Below are positions 1 through 7,248 of a stretch of DNA of 64,000 nt, piece after piece; position 1 is the stretch's first letter, and each line of letters begins with the position of its first letter. Made by a program: the position numbers and the translations under genes. Source of the stretch: an uncultured Mesonia sp. (GTDB taxonomy: Bacteria; Bacteroidota; Bacteroidia; Flavobacteriales; Flavobacteriaceae); assembly GCA_947494545.1 (NCBI GenBank), contig CANLVH010000003.1:124001-188000 (forward strand), read 5' to 3'. A model generated the notes under the pieces. That model did not search any database and had not been told where the DNA came from. It saw nothing but the letters and a program-made list of their open reading frames with translations.

Positions 1-18
1 TCGAGACCGATCTTCCAC
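1..18 (+). tRNA. 3' end of a tRNA, possibly tRNA-His (partial)
   Basis: The first bases read as a T-loop end (TTCGAGA without its first T), a 5-nt T-stem strand (CCGAT), a 7-nt acceptor strand (CTTCCAC) and a C at the discriminator position. C73 following an acceptor strand that would pair with GTGGAAG is the signature of tRNA-His (G-1:C73). CCA is not encoded. A rho-independent terminator follows at once, as expected after a tRNA. The 5' two thirds lie outside the window, so identity is a guess. Confidence 0.4.
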
Positions 19-27
19 CCTTTTTTT

Positions 28-62
28 AAATCCTCGTTTATTTTTTAAACGGGGATTTTTTG
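28..62 (+). terminator. Rho-independent terminator after the partial tRNA
   Basis: AAATCCTCGTTTA (28-40) pairs with TAAACGGGGATTT (46-58) over 13 positions with one U-G wobble, followed by a T run. Between it and position 133 lies a short open stretch ending in a TAA stop, with no start and no recognisable product; it may be the remnant of a gene tail. Confidence 0.7.
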
Positions 63-269
63 TTTTAAAAAACAGTGGTGTGTCTAAAGAAGCCATTACC
101 GCTGCGATTTTAGAGTCGAGCATCAAGACTTAATTTTAACTAACTACTATAATTATTCAAAATAACACTATCTTTTGGTAGGTAAAAAATATTTTTTTAG
201 GAAATAAGATATAGATCTTACGTATTAGACTACCTTCCATTAATTACGTAAACGAATTATAGCGTATTG

Positions 270-389
270 AAAGCTTTTTCGGTCAGGGATAGGAATGGAA
301 ATCCCGCAAGCCCTTTTTTGGGCTGAGGAATTGGAATGGATAGCCCGGTTTTATAAAAAAAGCAGGTTTTTTCAACCTGCTTTTTTTTA
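270..389 (+). ncRNA. Candidate structured RNA (Flavo-1-like?)
   Basis: Stacked short hairpins: GGGAT (286-290) with ATCCC (301-305) closing a loop that holds GGAATGGA; then AAGCCC (308-313) with GGGCTG (320-325), or alternatively GGGCT (320-324) with AGCCC (342-346) closing a second loop that again holds GGAATGGA. The element ends in a strong terminator (361-388). No open reading frame fits. The look recalls the short flavobacterial Flavo-1 RNA motif, but that comparison is from memory and not a covariance-model hit. Confidence 0.4.
354..388. terminator. Bidirectional terminator
   Basis: AGCAGGTT (361-368) pairs with AACCTGCT (374-381), flanked by an A run on the left and a T run on the right, so it can stop the candidate RNA on the + strand and the peptidase gene on the - strand. 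Confidence 0.8.
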
Positions 390-412
390 TAAAAGGACGC
401 CAAATTATATTA

Positions 413-1426
413 TTAATTAGCTTTATCTACTTCTAAACGTTTGTCACGGTTGGCAATTTCCCAAGCGGTGTAAAAAATTAGTTTGGCTCGTTTGGCAAGC
501 AAATCGTATTCTATTTTGTCTGGCGTATCGGTTGGTTTATGGTAATCTGCATGCGTGCCGTTAAAATAGAATATTACAGGAATATTGTGCTTTGCGAAGT
601 TGTAGTGGTCGCTTCGGTAATAAAAACGATTCGGGTCTCCGGGTTCGTTATAGGTGTAATCTATTTCAAAATTTGTGTAAGTATCGTTTACATTTTCGGA
701 AAGCTCGTGCAGCTCGGTACTCAAACGATCGCTACCAATTAAATAAATATAATTGGGATTGTCTTCGTGTTTTGGGTCTATGCGACCAATCATGTCTGTA
801 TTAAGGTTAACCACGGTATTTTTTAACGGAAATAGTGGATTTTGCGTGTAATATTTAGAGCCTAACAAGCCTTTTTCTTCACCGGTTACGTGCAGAAAAA
901 GAATAGATCTACGCGGCCTAAAGCCGTCTTTTGCAGCTTTTTTGAAGGCTTCGGCTATTTCTAATAAGGCCACATTACCGGAGCCATCATCGTCTGCACC
1001 GTTGTAAATATTGCCTTGATCATCTACACCCAAATGGTCGTAATGGGCTGAAAGTACCAAAACTTCGTCTGGAAACTCGCTACCTTCTATATATGCTACA
1101 ACATTTTCTGAATCTTTAAATTTATAGTCAAAAAAGCTAGAGGGAATTTCTTGAAAATATTGATTTTTATTGAGGGGCGCGCTAACATTAATTTTTTGGT
1201 ATTCTTTTTTAAGGTAATTCGCCGCTTTTTTTTGTCCGGGTTCTCCGGTATCGCGTCCTTCAAATTCATCGGAAGCAAAGGTATAAAGATGATCTTTTAA
1301 CTCGGCCGGGGTTATGGTAGCTCCGTAAATTTCAGGATTTGCTTTTGTAACCGATTTTTCCTTTTGTACTTTACAAGAAATAAATAAGGAAACAAAGAGT
1401 ACCAACGCAATAGATTTTCTCATCAT
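413..1426 (-). CDS. M28 family metallopeptidase lipoprotein
   Basis: A zinc exopeptidase of the M28 family, 337 aa, probably an aminopeptidase acting outside the inner membrane. The N-terminus is a lipoprotein signal with its lipobox cysteine at residue 18 (LFISC). The co-catalytic metal ligands of the family can be read: H128 in AHYDH, D145 in GADDDGSG, E183/E184 in TGEE, D211 in NTDMIGR, and H296 in YHKPTDT. A PA-type insert domain is absent, so the length is that of the short M28 form. The gene stands alone between a bidirectional terminator and tRNA-Ser. The substrate cannot be told from sequence. The start could be the first or second Met; the second gives the same signal peptide. Confidence 0.92.
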   Translation of the reverse strand: MMRKSIALVLFVSLFISCKVQKEKSVTKANPEIYGATITPAELKDHLYTFASDEFEGRDTGEPGQKKAANYLKKEYQKINVSAPLNKNQYFQEIPSSFFDYKFKDSENVVAYIEGSEFPDEVLVLSAHYDHLGVDDQGNIYNGADDDGSGNVALLEIAEAFKKAAKDGFRPRRSILFLHVTGEEKGLLGSKYYTQNPLFPLKNTVVNLNTDMIGRIDPKHEDNPNYIYLIGSDRLSTELHELSENVNDTYTNFEIDYTYNEPGDPNRFYYRSDHYNFAKHNIPVIFYFNGTHADYHKPTDTPDKIEYDLLAKRAKLIFYTAWEIANRDKRLEVDKAN

Positions 1427-1548
1427 AATTTTTATTATTTTTTAACTTAAGTAATTGGTTGCCAAGATATCATTTTTTGTGCAAATAAAAACTTTGCTTC
1501 GGGTTTAAAATTTGCCAATAAAAACTTTTGCTAATTAAAAAAAGCTTC

Positions 1549-1556
1549 TATATTTG
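1549..1556 (+). promoter_or_regulatory. -7 promoter element of tRNA-Ser
   Basis: TATATTTG matches the Bacteroidota -7 consensus TAnnTTTG exactly and lies 36 nt before the tRNA. Confidence 0.65.
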
Positions 1557-1592
1557 CACCCGCATTCAGGCAATACCTGATGAGACACTTTG

Positions 1593-1677
1593 GGAGAAAT
1601 GGCAGAGTGGTCGAATGCACCGGTCTTGAAAACCGGCGAGGGTCACACCTCCGGGGGTTCGAATCCCTCTTTCTCCG
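1593..1677 (+). tRNA. trnS: tRNA-Ser (UGA)
   Basis: The 7-bp acceptor stem GGAGAAA/TTTCTCC is perfect, the discriminator is G1677 and CCA is not encoded. The anticodon stem CCGGT/ACCGG (1620-1636) encloses loop CTTGAAA, giving anticodon TGA at 1627-1629. A long variable arm and the T-loop TTCGAAT are present, as expected for a class II serine tRNA of 85 nt. Confidence 0.97.
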
Positions 1678-1680
1678 CAA

Positions 1681-1737
1681 ACAAGCGCAAGGCTTGTAAA
1701 ATAAAAAACCACCAAGTTTTCTTGCGTGGTTTTTTTA
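1681..1737 (+). terminator. Hairpin and terminator after tRNA-Ser
   Basis: A perfect hairpin ACAAGC/GCTTGT (1681-1697) is followed by ACCAC (1708-1712) pairing with GTGGT (1726-1730), with CAAG/CTTG inside, and a run of seven or eight T. The first hairpin may act in 3' processing. Confidence 0.7.
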
Positions 1738-2250
1738 TTTTTAAAGCTTAGGCATTTGCAAAATTTCGTAAGAAAGATGGGATCAAGAACAATTGTTGTG
1801 TTTAGGCAAGAATTGTAATTAATCTGTTTAGAAAAAATTCTACATTTTTGCATTACAGAAGGTCACGGGTAAGAGTTCCTGTAAATGGATGTAGAATAAT
1901 CTGCAAAAAGCCCAGAGATCATAATAGCGATATCGCGTTTTATGGCTAGGTGTGGAGTTTGGGAGATTATCACAAATATTCTCTCTTTGAAATCTTTTCT
2001 AAAAGGGCTTCTCCTTCTTTTAATATTGTGTTTTATAGAGGTCTGTAGCTAGTTACTTAACTTTAAGTGAATGTTTATTCCGTATGTCAGATTAAGCAGT
2101 CCAAGTCCACTTTCAGTAAAGAGTTTTCGACTGCGCTATTAGTTTTACATTTTATATTTACACCTACTTATAAAAGAAATAGATTCTTTTATAAGTTATT
2201 TTTTAAAAACAACGCTAAAAGTCTTTCTTTTTTAAGAAGCAAGTTTTAAT

Positions 2251-2294
2251 GGAGTATCTATGAGGTATCTATGGAGTATCTATGGCGCATCTAA
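2251..2294. repeat. Tandem array A: four 11-bp units
   Basis: GGAGTATCTAT (2251), GAGGTATCTAT (2262), GGAGTATCTAT (2273), GGCGCATCTAA (2284). Exact 11-nt period; units 1 and 3 are identical and all keep ATCTA. Confidence 0.9.
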
Positions 2295-2436
2295 TAAGCT
2301 GTTTTAAAGAAAAATGTCGCTAAAAGATTAGGTTCTGCCAAGATATTTTAAACCGTCATTTTTTATAAATAGTATCTTTTGAAAGTTTCCTCTAAAAAAT
2401 GGTTTTAATACACTCGCAATACATTAGCCATACTTG

Positions 2437-2480
2437 AGCTATACCGAAGCTATGGGGAAGCTACAGGGAAGCTATACTGG
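2437..2480. repeat. Tandem array B: four 11-bp units
   Basis: AGCTATACCGA (2437), AGCTATGGGGA (2448), AGCTACAGGGA (2459), AGCTATACTGG (2470). Same period and unit number as array A, 186 bp away, with a different unit; AGCTA is kept in every unit. Confidence 0.9.
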
Positions 2481-2670
2481 AATTACATTAATGTATAATT
2501 GTCGTCATTGTTGTGTGATAAAGAAAAATGATTGTTAGACTTTTAGAAGCAAGAATCAGGACTTAACCGTAGCTCATGAGTAAACAGTAATGGCTTAAAA
2601 TAAAAATCTCTTCTCGATTTTGCTTATAAATACTTTCACAACTCCTATAAAACAAAAAAGTAGGTATATA

Positions 2671-2707
2671 AAAAAAGCCTTTACAACTTTAGCTGTAAAG
2701 GCTTTTT
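2671..2707. terminator. Bidirectional terminator of the azurin-like gene
   Basis: AGCCTTTACA (2676-2685) pairs perfectly with TGTAAAGGCT (2694-2703), with an A run before and a T run after. Confidence 0.85.
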
Positions 2708-2724
2708 AGCGTATTTCAGTGTGT

Positions 2725-3273
2725 TTACTCTACGATAAACTTACCTTGCATTAACGAGTAATGCCCTGGGAAACTACAGATAAAATCGTAAGTACCTTTT
2801 TCCGGTGCTTTAAATTCTATGGTAGTTGTTTGTCCGCCACCAATCAAGTCTGTGTGCTCAATTACTTGATTAGTTCCTTTAGGAATATAATCGTTTGCTT
2901 TAGCTTCTACTGCTTTTTGACCAAATTCAGAAATATCCGTTCCTTTGGTTAAAAGTACCCAGTTATGCCCCATCACGTCTTTTTTCATTTCTCCAACGTG
3001 CTTAAGGGTTAAACGTACCGTTTGACCGGCTTTTACTTTTAATTCATCTTTATTGAAACGCATTTGGTCGTCTCCTTCAATAGTTAATTCTACCACATCT
3101 TCATCAGAAGAATCCATTTTTGTATCTTCTGATTTTTTTGCTGGTGTAGCTTTTTGACTGCTATTGTTACCAACAGTCATCGTATCGTTTTGATCTTTTT
3201 TCTCTTTGGTGTCTCCGCAAGCTATCATAGCAACGGCGCTTAATACCAATAAGAATTTGCTTAACATTTTCAT
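2725..3273 (-). CDS. Azurin-like blue copper lipoprotein
   Basis: An electron-transfer cupredoxin of the azurin/auracyanin type, 182 aa, anchored as a lipoprotein (signal peptide with MIAC, Cys19) and carrying a charged, low-complexity linker of about 35 residues before the copper domain (residues 60-182). All type 1 copper ligands are visible: H103 in GHNWVL, and C166, H171, M175 in CSFPGHYSLM. In bacteria such proteins pass electrons between membrane complexes and terminal reductases or oxidases. No partner gene lies next to it. It has its own promoter (3301-3308) and terminator, so it is a single-gene transcript. Confidence in the fold is very high; the physiological partner is unknown. 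Confidence 0.95.
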   Translation of the reverse strand: MKMLSKFLLVLSAVAMIACGDTKEKKDQNDTMTVGNNSSQKATPAKKSEDTKMDSSDEDVVELTIEGDDQMRFNKDELKVKAGQTVRLTLKHVGEMKKDVMGHNWVLLTKGTDISEFGQKAVEAKANDYIPKGTNQVIEHTDLIGGGQTTTIEFKAPEKGTYDFICSFPGHYSLMQGKFIVE

Positions 3274-3300
3274 TATATTTATTTTTTAAGTTAGCTGGGT

Positions 3301-3308
3301 CAAAGATA
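3301..3308 (-). promoter_or_regulatory. -7 element of the azurin-like gene
   Basis: Read on the - strand TATCTTTG, an exact TAnnTTTG match, 27 nt before the ATG. Confidence 0.6.
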
Positions 3309-3502
3309 AGAATTTTTAAAGTAAGCTTAGATAAAAGGCCGTGATTTTAAGTTTTCTTTTTAATTTGACGTGAATTGAAGCATTTTAAGTTCAATAACTT
3401 TATTTACGATTGGAAAGTAATTTCCGTAAAGCGAAAGAAGAGATTTATTACGGCAGCACTTTCTTCCGTAAAGTTTTTTAAAGGAATAGTAATTCAGTAC
3501 AA

Positions 3503-3531
3503 TAAAAAAAGCCCCTATTTTACTAGGAGCT
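3503..3531 (-). terminator. Terminator of rpmE2
   Basis: On the - strand AGCTCCTA pairs with TAGGGGCT (one U-G pair) and is followed by seven T. Confidence 0.75.
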
Positions 3532-3554
3532 TTGTATCTTATAAATGCTGTAGT

Positions 3555-3809
3555 TTATTTTTTCTTAAACTTCGCATATTTATTTTTAAACTTATCTATA
3601 CGACCGGCAGAATCTACCAATTTGGTTTTTCCGGTGTAAAACGGGTGAGAAGATCTAGAAATTTCTAATTTCACCAATGGGTATTCTGTCCCATCTACGT
3701 CTATTGTTTCTTTAGTATTTACAGTAGATTTGGTTAAAAATATATCGTTGTTAGACATATCTTTAAAAGCTACAAGTCTATAATTTTCTGGATGGATTCC
3801 TTGTTTCAT
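3555..3809 (-). CDS. rpmE2: 50S ribosomal protein L31 type B
   Basis: Ribosomal protein L31 of the long, zinc-free B type, 84 aa. It opens with [10 protein letters not shown], has the family's SSHPFYTGK segment near residues 52-60 and a lysine-rich tail. The CxxC zinc ligands of the A-type protein are absent; in many bacteria the zinc-free form is made when zinc is short, though in flavobacteria type B is often the only copy. It is monocistronic with its own promoter (3847-3854) and terminator. I see no palindromic Zur-like operator at the promoter, so zinc control is not supported here. Confidence 0.97.
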   Translation of the reverse strand: MKQGIHPENYRLVAFKDMSNNDIFLTKSTVNTKETIDVDGTEYPLVKLEISRSSHPFYTGKTKLVDSAGRIDKFKNKYAKFKKK

Positions 3810-3846
3810 CTTCTTAAACTTTAAATCTTATGATTTTTTCGAGGTG

Positions 3847-3854
3847 CAAATTTA
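3847..3854 (-). promoter_or_regulatory. -7 element of rpmE2
   Basis: TAAATTTG on the - strand, exact consensus, 37 nt before the ATG. Confidence 0.6.
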
Positions 3855-3938
3855 AACAATTCTTATAATTAAACAATATTTTAGACAAAAATATATGTCT
3901 TTTTAAAATTTTTCTTCAACAACTATGCAAGCTTTTTC

Positions 3939-3946
3939 TATATTTG
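3939..3946 (+). promoter_or_regulatory. -7 element of the DUF4199 / glycosyltransferase pair
   Basis: TATATTTG, exact consensus, 34 nt before the ATG at 3981. Confidence 0.65.
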
Positions 3947-3980
3947 TCTGCAAAGAACATTTTTAACCAACACGAGTATT

Positions 3981-4505
3981 ATGAAAGATACCGCTTCTAT
4001 CCAATCTACTGCCGGCACCTATGGCGTTATTTTAGGGGTTTTTGGCATTGCAATGCTTATTTTAACCTACGTACTTAATTTACAAGAAAACAATTTATAC
4101 TTAAGTATAGCTAGTATTCTTATTACTGTTTTCATTTATTTTTACGGAATAAAAAATTATAAACAAGATAATAATGGCTTTTTAAAATTAGGACAAGCCT
4201 TAAAAGTAGGTTTGGCCATTGCTGCCATTGGCGGATTAATTGGTGCCATTTATGCTTTTGTTCATTATAGTTTTATCTATCCGGAATTTCAGGAAATTGC
4301 TTTAGAAACTTCACGAACTGCAATGATGGAAAGTCAACCTAATATGAGCGATGAGCAAATGAACCAAGCTTTAGAAATGTCTCGAATGTTTACCACTCCT
4401 TTCTGGATGGCTACTATGACCTTAATTGGCACTTTATTTATGGGCTTTATAGTGTCTCTAATTTTAGGTTTGGTAATGAAAAAAGACAATCCTGCCGCAC
4501 TTTAA
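3981..4505 (+). CDS. DUF4199 family membrane protein
   Basis: A small inner-membrane protein of the DUF4199 family, 174 aa. Four hydrophobic segments can be seen (about residues 12-32, 38-57, 76-98 and 140-166), with a polar, methionine-rich loop between the third and fourth (residues 105-135). The function of the family is unknown; in Bacteroidota it is nearly always followed by a DPM1-like glycosyltransferase, as it is here (16-nt gap), which suggests a shared role such as membrane insertion or partner of that enzyme. The start is fixed by the promoter 34 nt upstream. Confidence 0.85.
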   Translation: MKDTASIQSTAGTYGVILGVFGIAMLILTYVLNLQENNLYLSIASILITVFIYFYGIKNYKQDNNGFLKLGQALKVGLAIAAIGGLIGAIYAFVHYSFIYPEFQEIALETSRTAMMESQPNMSDEQMNQALEMSRMFTTPFWMATMTLIGTLFMGFIVSLILGLVMKKDNPAAL

Positions 4506-4521
4506 ATAAAACAGTTTTTTA

Positions 4522-5478
4522 ATGCAATTATCTGTCGTAATTCCTTTACTGAATGAGGAAAAATCGCTTCCAGAACTATATAAGTGGCTTGTAGATGTTA
4601 TGCAAGCGCACGCATTTTCGTATGAAATAATTTTTATAGATGATGGCAGCACAGATAATTCTTGGGAAATTATAGAAAAACTGGCAGAAAAAAATCAAGC
4701 GGTAAGAGGTATACATTTTCAGCAAAATTATGGTAAATCGCAAGCTTTGCATGCCGGTTTTAAAGCTGCTCTTGGCAATGTAGTGATTACCATGGATGCA
4801 GATTTGCAAGACAATCCGGAAGAAATACCAGAATTATACCGCATGATAAGCCAAGAAAATTACCATTTGGTTTCGGGTTGGAAAAAAAAGCGGTACGATT
4901 CTGTTTTAACCAAAAACCTGCCTTCCAAACTTTTTAATGCCGCGGCCAGAAAAACTTCCGGCGTAAAGCTACACGATTTTAATTGTGGTCTTAAAGCTTA
5001 CCAAAACAAGGTGGTAAAAAACATAGATGTACACGGCGAGATGCACCGTTATATTCCCGTTTTGGCAAAAAATGCCGGCTACGGCAACATACAAGAAAAG
5101 GTGGTAAAACACCAAGCCCGTAAATATGGCAAGACCAAGTTTGGCGCAGAGCGTTTTATTAATGGCTTGTTAGATTTAATAACCATTTGGTTTTTTTCTA
5201 AATTCGGGAAACGCCCAATGCACTTATTTGGCGCTTGGGGTGTTTTAATGTTTGTGGTTGGTTTTGTTGTTACCGTATGGATTGGTGCTTCTAAACTTTA
5301 CAAACTATGGCACAACATTCCGGATATTTTAGTTACTGATAATCCGTGGTTTTATATCGCTTTAACGGTCATGATTTTAGGTACCTTATTATTTATTGCA
5401 GGTTTTTTAGGCGAGTTAATCCTACGTACACAAAAAAACCCTGAACGCTATAAAATTAGCAAAACCGTAAATCCGTAA
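4522..5478 (+). CDS. GT2 glycosyltransferase, DPM1/GtrB-like
   Basis: A family 2 glycosyltransferase of 318 aa that probably moves a sugar from a nucleotide donor to a polyprenyl phosphate at the inner membrane. The Rossmann-like catalytic domain covers residues 1-220, with the nucleotide-binding D40-D41-G and the metal-binding D92-A-D94 followed by LQD, both typical of dolichyl-phosphate mannose synthase-like enzymes. Two membrane segments at the C-terminus (about 233-258 and 272-298) match the GtrB/ArnC layout. It follows the DUF4199 gene by 16 nt, likely in one transcript. Donor and acceptor cannot be read from the sequence. Confidence 0.92.
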   Translation: MQLSVVIPLLNEEKSLPELYKWLVDVMQAHAFSYEIIFIDDGSTDNSWEIIEKLAEKNQAVRGIHFQQNYGKSQALHAGFKAALGNVVITMDADLQDNPEEIPELYRMISQENYHLVSGWKKKRYDSVLTKNLPSKLFNAAARKTSGVKLHDFNCGLKAYQNKVVKNIDVHGEMHRYIPVLAKNAGYGNIQEKVVKHQARKYGKTKFGAERFINGLLDLITIWFFSKFGKRPMHLFGAWGVLMFVVGFVVTVWIGASKLYKLWHNIPDILVTDNPWFYIALTVMILGTLLFIAGFLGELILRTQKNPERYKISKTVNP

Positions 5479-5499
5479 GCGTCTTCAGCAATTAATATG

Positions 5500-5507
5500 T
5501 AATTTTG
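5500..5507 (+). promoter_or_regulatory. -7 element of the phosphohexomutase operon
   Basis: TAATTTTG, exact TAnnTTTG, 16 nt before the ATG at 5524. Confidence 0.6.
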
Positions 5508-5523
5508 TAAATCAAATTTTACT

Positions 5524-7239
5524 ATGGAAAAGATTTTAGAAAAAGCAAAACATTGGCTTAGCAATACATTTGATGCCAAAACACAAGATAAAGTTCAAGA
5601 TTTAATAGATAACGACCCAAAAACTTTAGAAGACAGTTTTTATAAAAACCTAGCTTTCGGAACCGGCGGAATGCGCGGTATAATGGGCGTTGGCACTAAT
5701 AGAATTAATAAATATACCTTAGGGAAAAATACACAAGGCATTTCAGAATACCTTAAAAAGCAATTTCCTAAGGAAGATTTAAAAGTGGCAATTGCATTTG
5801 ACTGTCGTCATAATAGTAAAGAACTGGCCAAATTGGTAGCCGATGTATTTTCGGCAAACGGAATAAAAGTTTACCTTTTTTCAGACCTGCGCCCTACCCC
5901 GGAACTTTCGTTTACCTTAAAATATTTAGAATGTCATTGCGGTATTGTGCTAACCGCAAGCCACAATCCGCCAGAATATAACGGATATAAAGTGTATTGG
6001 CAAGATGGCGGACAATTGGTACCACCACAAGACCAAGAGATAATCGAGCAAATTAACGCCTTAGATTATTCGGAAATTAATTTTGAAGCTAACGAAGATT
6101 TAATAGAGCCAATAGACGAAAAGTTGGATAAAGCTTTTATAGATGCGTCTATCAAAAACGGGAGTTTTGGCACTTCGGCGAAAGCCAAAAATAACTTGAA
6201 CATTGTTTTTACGTCGCTGCACGGTACTTCTATAACGTTAATTCCGAAAATGCTAAAAGAAGCCGGCTACGAGAATTTGCATATTGTACAAGAACAAGCA
6301 GAACCGGATGGCGATTTCCCTACAGTAGAATCTCCCAACCCCGAAGAACCAGAAGCTTTAAAAATGGCTTTGGCTTTAGCCGAAGAAAAAAACGCCGATA
6401 TTGTAATTGGTACCGACCCGGATAGCGATAGAATTGGGATTGCCGTACGCGATTTAGATGGCAAAATGCTGTTGTTAAACGGTAACCAAACCATGGTAAT
6501 GATGACGGATTTTTTACTGAAAAATTATCAAGAAAATCCCGGTTTTGAAGGAAACGAATTTGTAGCCAGCACCATTGTTTCAACGCCAATGATGCTAGAA
6601 TTAGCAAAACATTATGGCGTAGAATGCAAAGTGGGTTTAACCGGCTTTAAATGGATTGCCAAAATGATTAAAGATTTCCCTGAACAGAAATTTATAGGCG
6701 GCGGCGAAGAAAGTTTTGGTTATATGGTAGGCGATTTTGTGCGCGATAAAGATGCGGTTACCTCTACCCTATTGGTTTGCGAAATTGCCGCACAAGCAAA
6801 AGAAAAAGGCAGTTCTTTTTACGAAGAATTGCTGCATTTATACCAAAAACACGGTTTATACCAAGAAAAATTGGTAGCCCTGGTAAAAAAAGGCGTTTCC
6901 GGAGCAGAAGAAATCAAAAAAATAATGAGCGGTTTGCGCGAAAAATCACCAAGTGACTTTAATCAAATTAAAGTTATAAAAGTAGAAGATTACCAAATCT
7001 CTGAAGCACAAAACCTGGTTAACCAAGAAAAAACTGTTTTAGAAGTACCAAAATCTAATGTCTTGATTTTCTATTTGGAAGATGGTACAAAAATAGCTGC
7101 CAGACCAAGCGGTACCGAGCCTAAAATTAAATTTTATATAAGTGCAAAAGACCAGTTAGAAAACATAGAAGATATTAAAACAAAACAAGAAGAACTCAAC
7201 AAAAAGATAGACGCGCTTGTAAGCTATTTCGATTTTTAA
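5524..7239 (+). CDS. Phosphoglucomutase / phosphomannomutase (alpha-D-phosphohexomutase)
   Basis: Cytoplasmic phosphohexomutase of 571 aa, the length of the PGM2-like subfamily, interconverting hexose 1- and 6-phosphates (or pentose 1- and 5-phosphates). The four family loops are intact: phosphoserine loop TASHNP (catalytic S146), Mg-binding DPDSDR (D298, D300, D302), sugar loop GGGEESFG (392-399) and phosphate-binding RPSGTEPK (527-534). N-terminal GTGGMRG at 46-52 is typical of the subfamily. It leads a tight run with an ABC exporter (9-nt gap) and an ECF sigma factor. The product would feed glycan or nucleotide-sugar synthesis, which fits the upstream glycosyltransferase, but the substrate is not decided by sequence. 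Confidence 0.95.
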   Translation: MEKILEKAKHWLSNTFDAKTQDKVQDLIDNDPKTLEDSFYKNLAFGTGGMRGIMGVGTNRINKYTLGKNTQGISEYLKKQFPKEDLKVAIAFDCRHNSKELAKLVADVFSANGIKVYLFSDLRPTPELSFTLKYLECHCGIVLTASHNPPEYNGYKVYWQDGGQLVPPQDQEIIEQINALDYSEINFEANEDLIEPIDEKLDKAFIDASIKNGSFGTSAKAKNNLNIVFTSLHGTSITLIPKMLKEAGYENLHIVQEQAEPDGDFPTVESPNPEEPEALKMALALAEEKNADIVIGTDPDSDRIGIAVRDLDGKMLLLNGNQTMVMMTDFLLKNYQENPGFEGNEFVASTIVSTPMMLELAKHYGVECKVGLTGFKWIAKMIKDFPEQKFIGGGEESFGYMVGDFVRDKDAVTSTLLVCEIAAQAKEKGSSFYEELLHLYQKHGLYQEKLVALVKKGVSGAEEIKKIMSGLREKSPSDFNQIKVIKVEDYQISEAQNLVNQEKTVLEVPKSNVLIFYLEDGTKIAARPSGTEPKIKFYISAKDQLENIEDIKTKQEELNKKIDALVSYFDF

Positions 7240-7248
7240 AAAGCATTT

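Larger units (their letters stand above)
1738..2670. other. Gene-free region of about 0.9 kb
   Basis: No convincing gene on either strand. A 60-codon open frame at 2067-2249 (+) has no start context or recognisable product. Apart from two 11-bp tandem arrays (listed separately) I see nothing that explains a gap this long next to a tRNA; an eroded insertion is one possibility. Confidence 0.6.

Noticed and set aside
539..804. Two open frames on the + strand
   Set aside because: Antisense to the well-supported M28 peptidase gene.
1566..1853. 95-codon open frame on the - strand
   Set aside because: It is antisense to tRNA-Ser; the GERGIRTPG wording is the well-known false protein produced by translating tRNA genes backwards.
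2067..2249. 60-codon open frame on the + strand in the gene desert
   Set aside because: Aromatic- and lysine-rich composition expected from AT-rich noise; no promoter, start context or recognisable motif.
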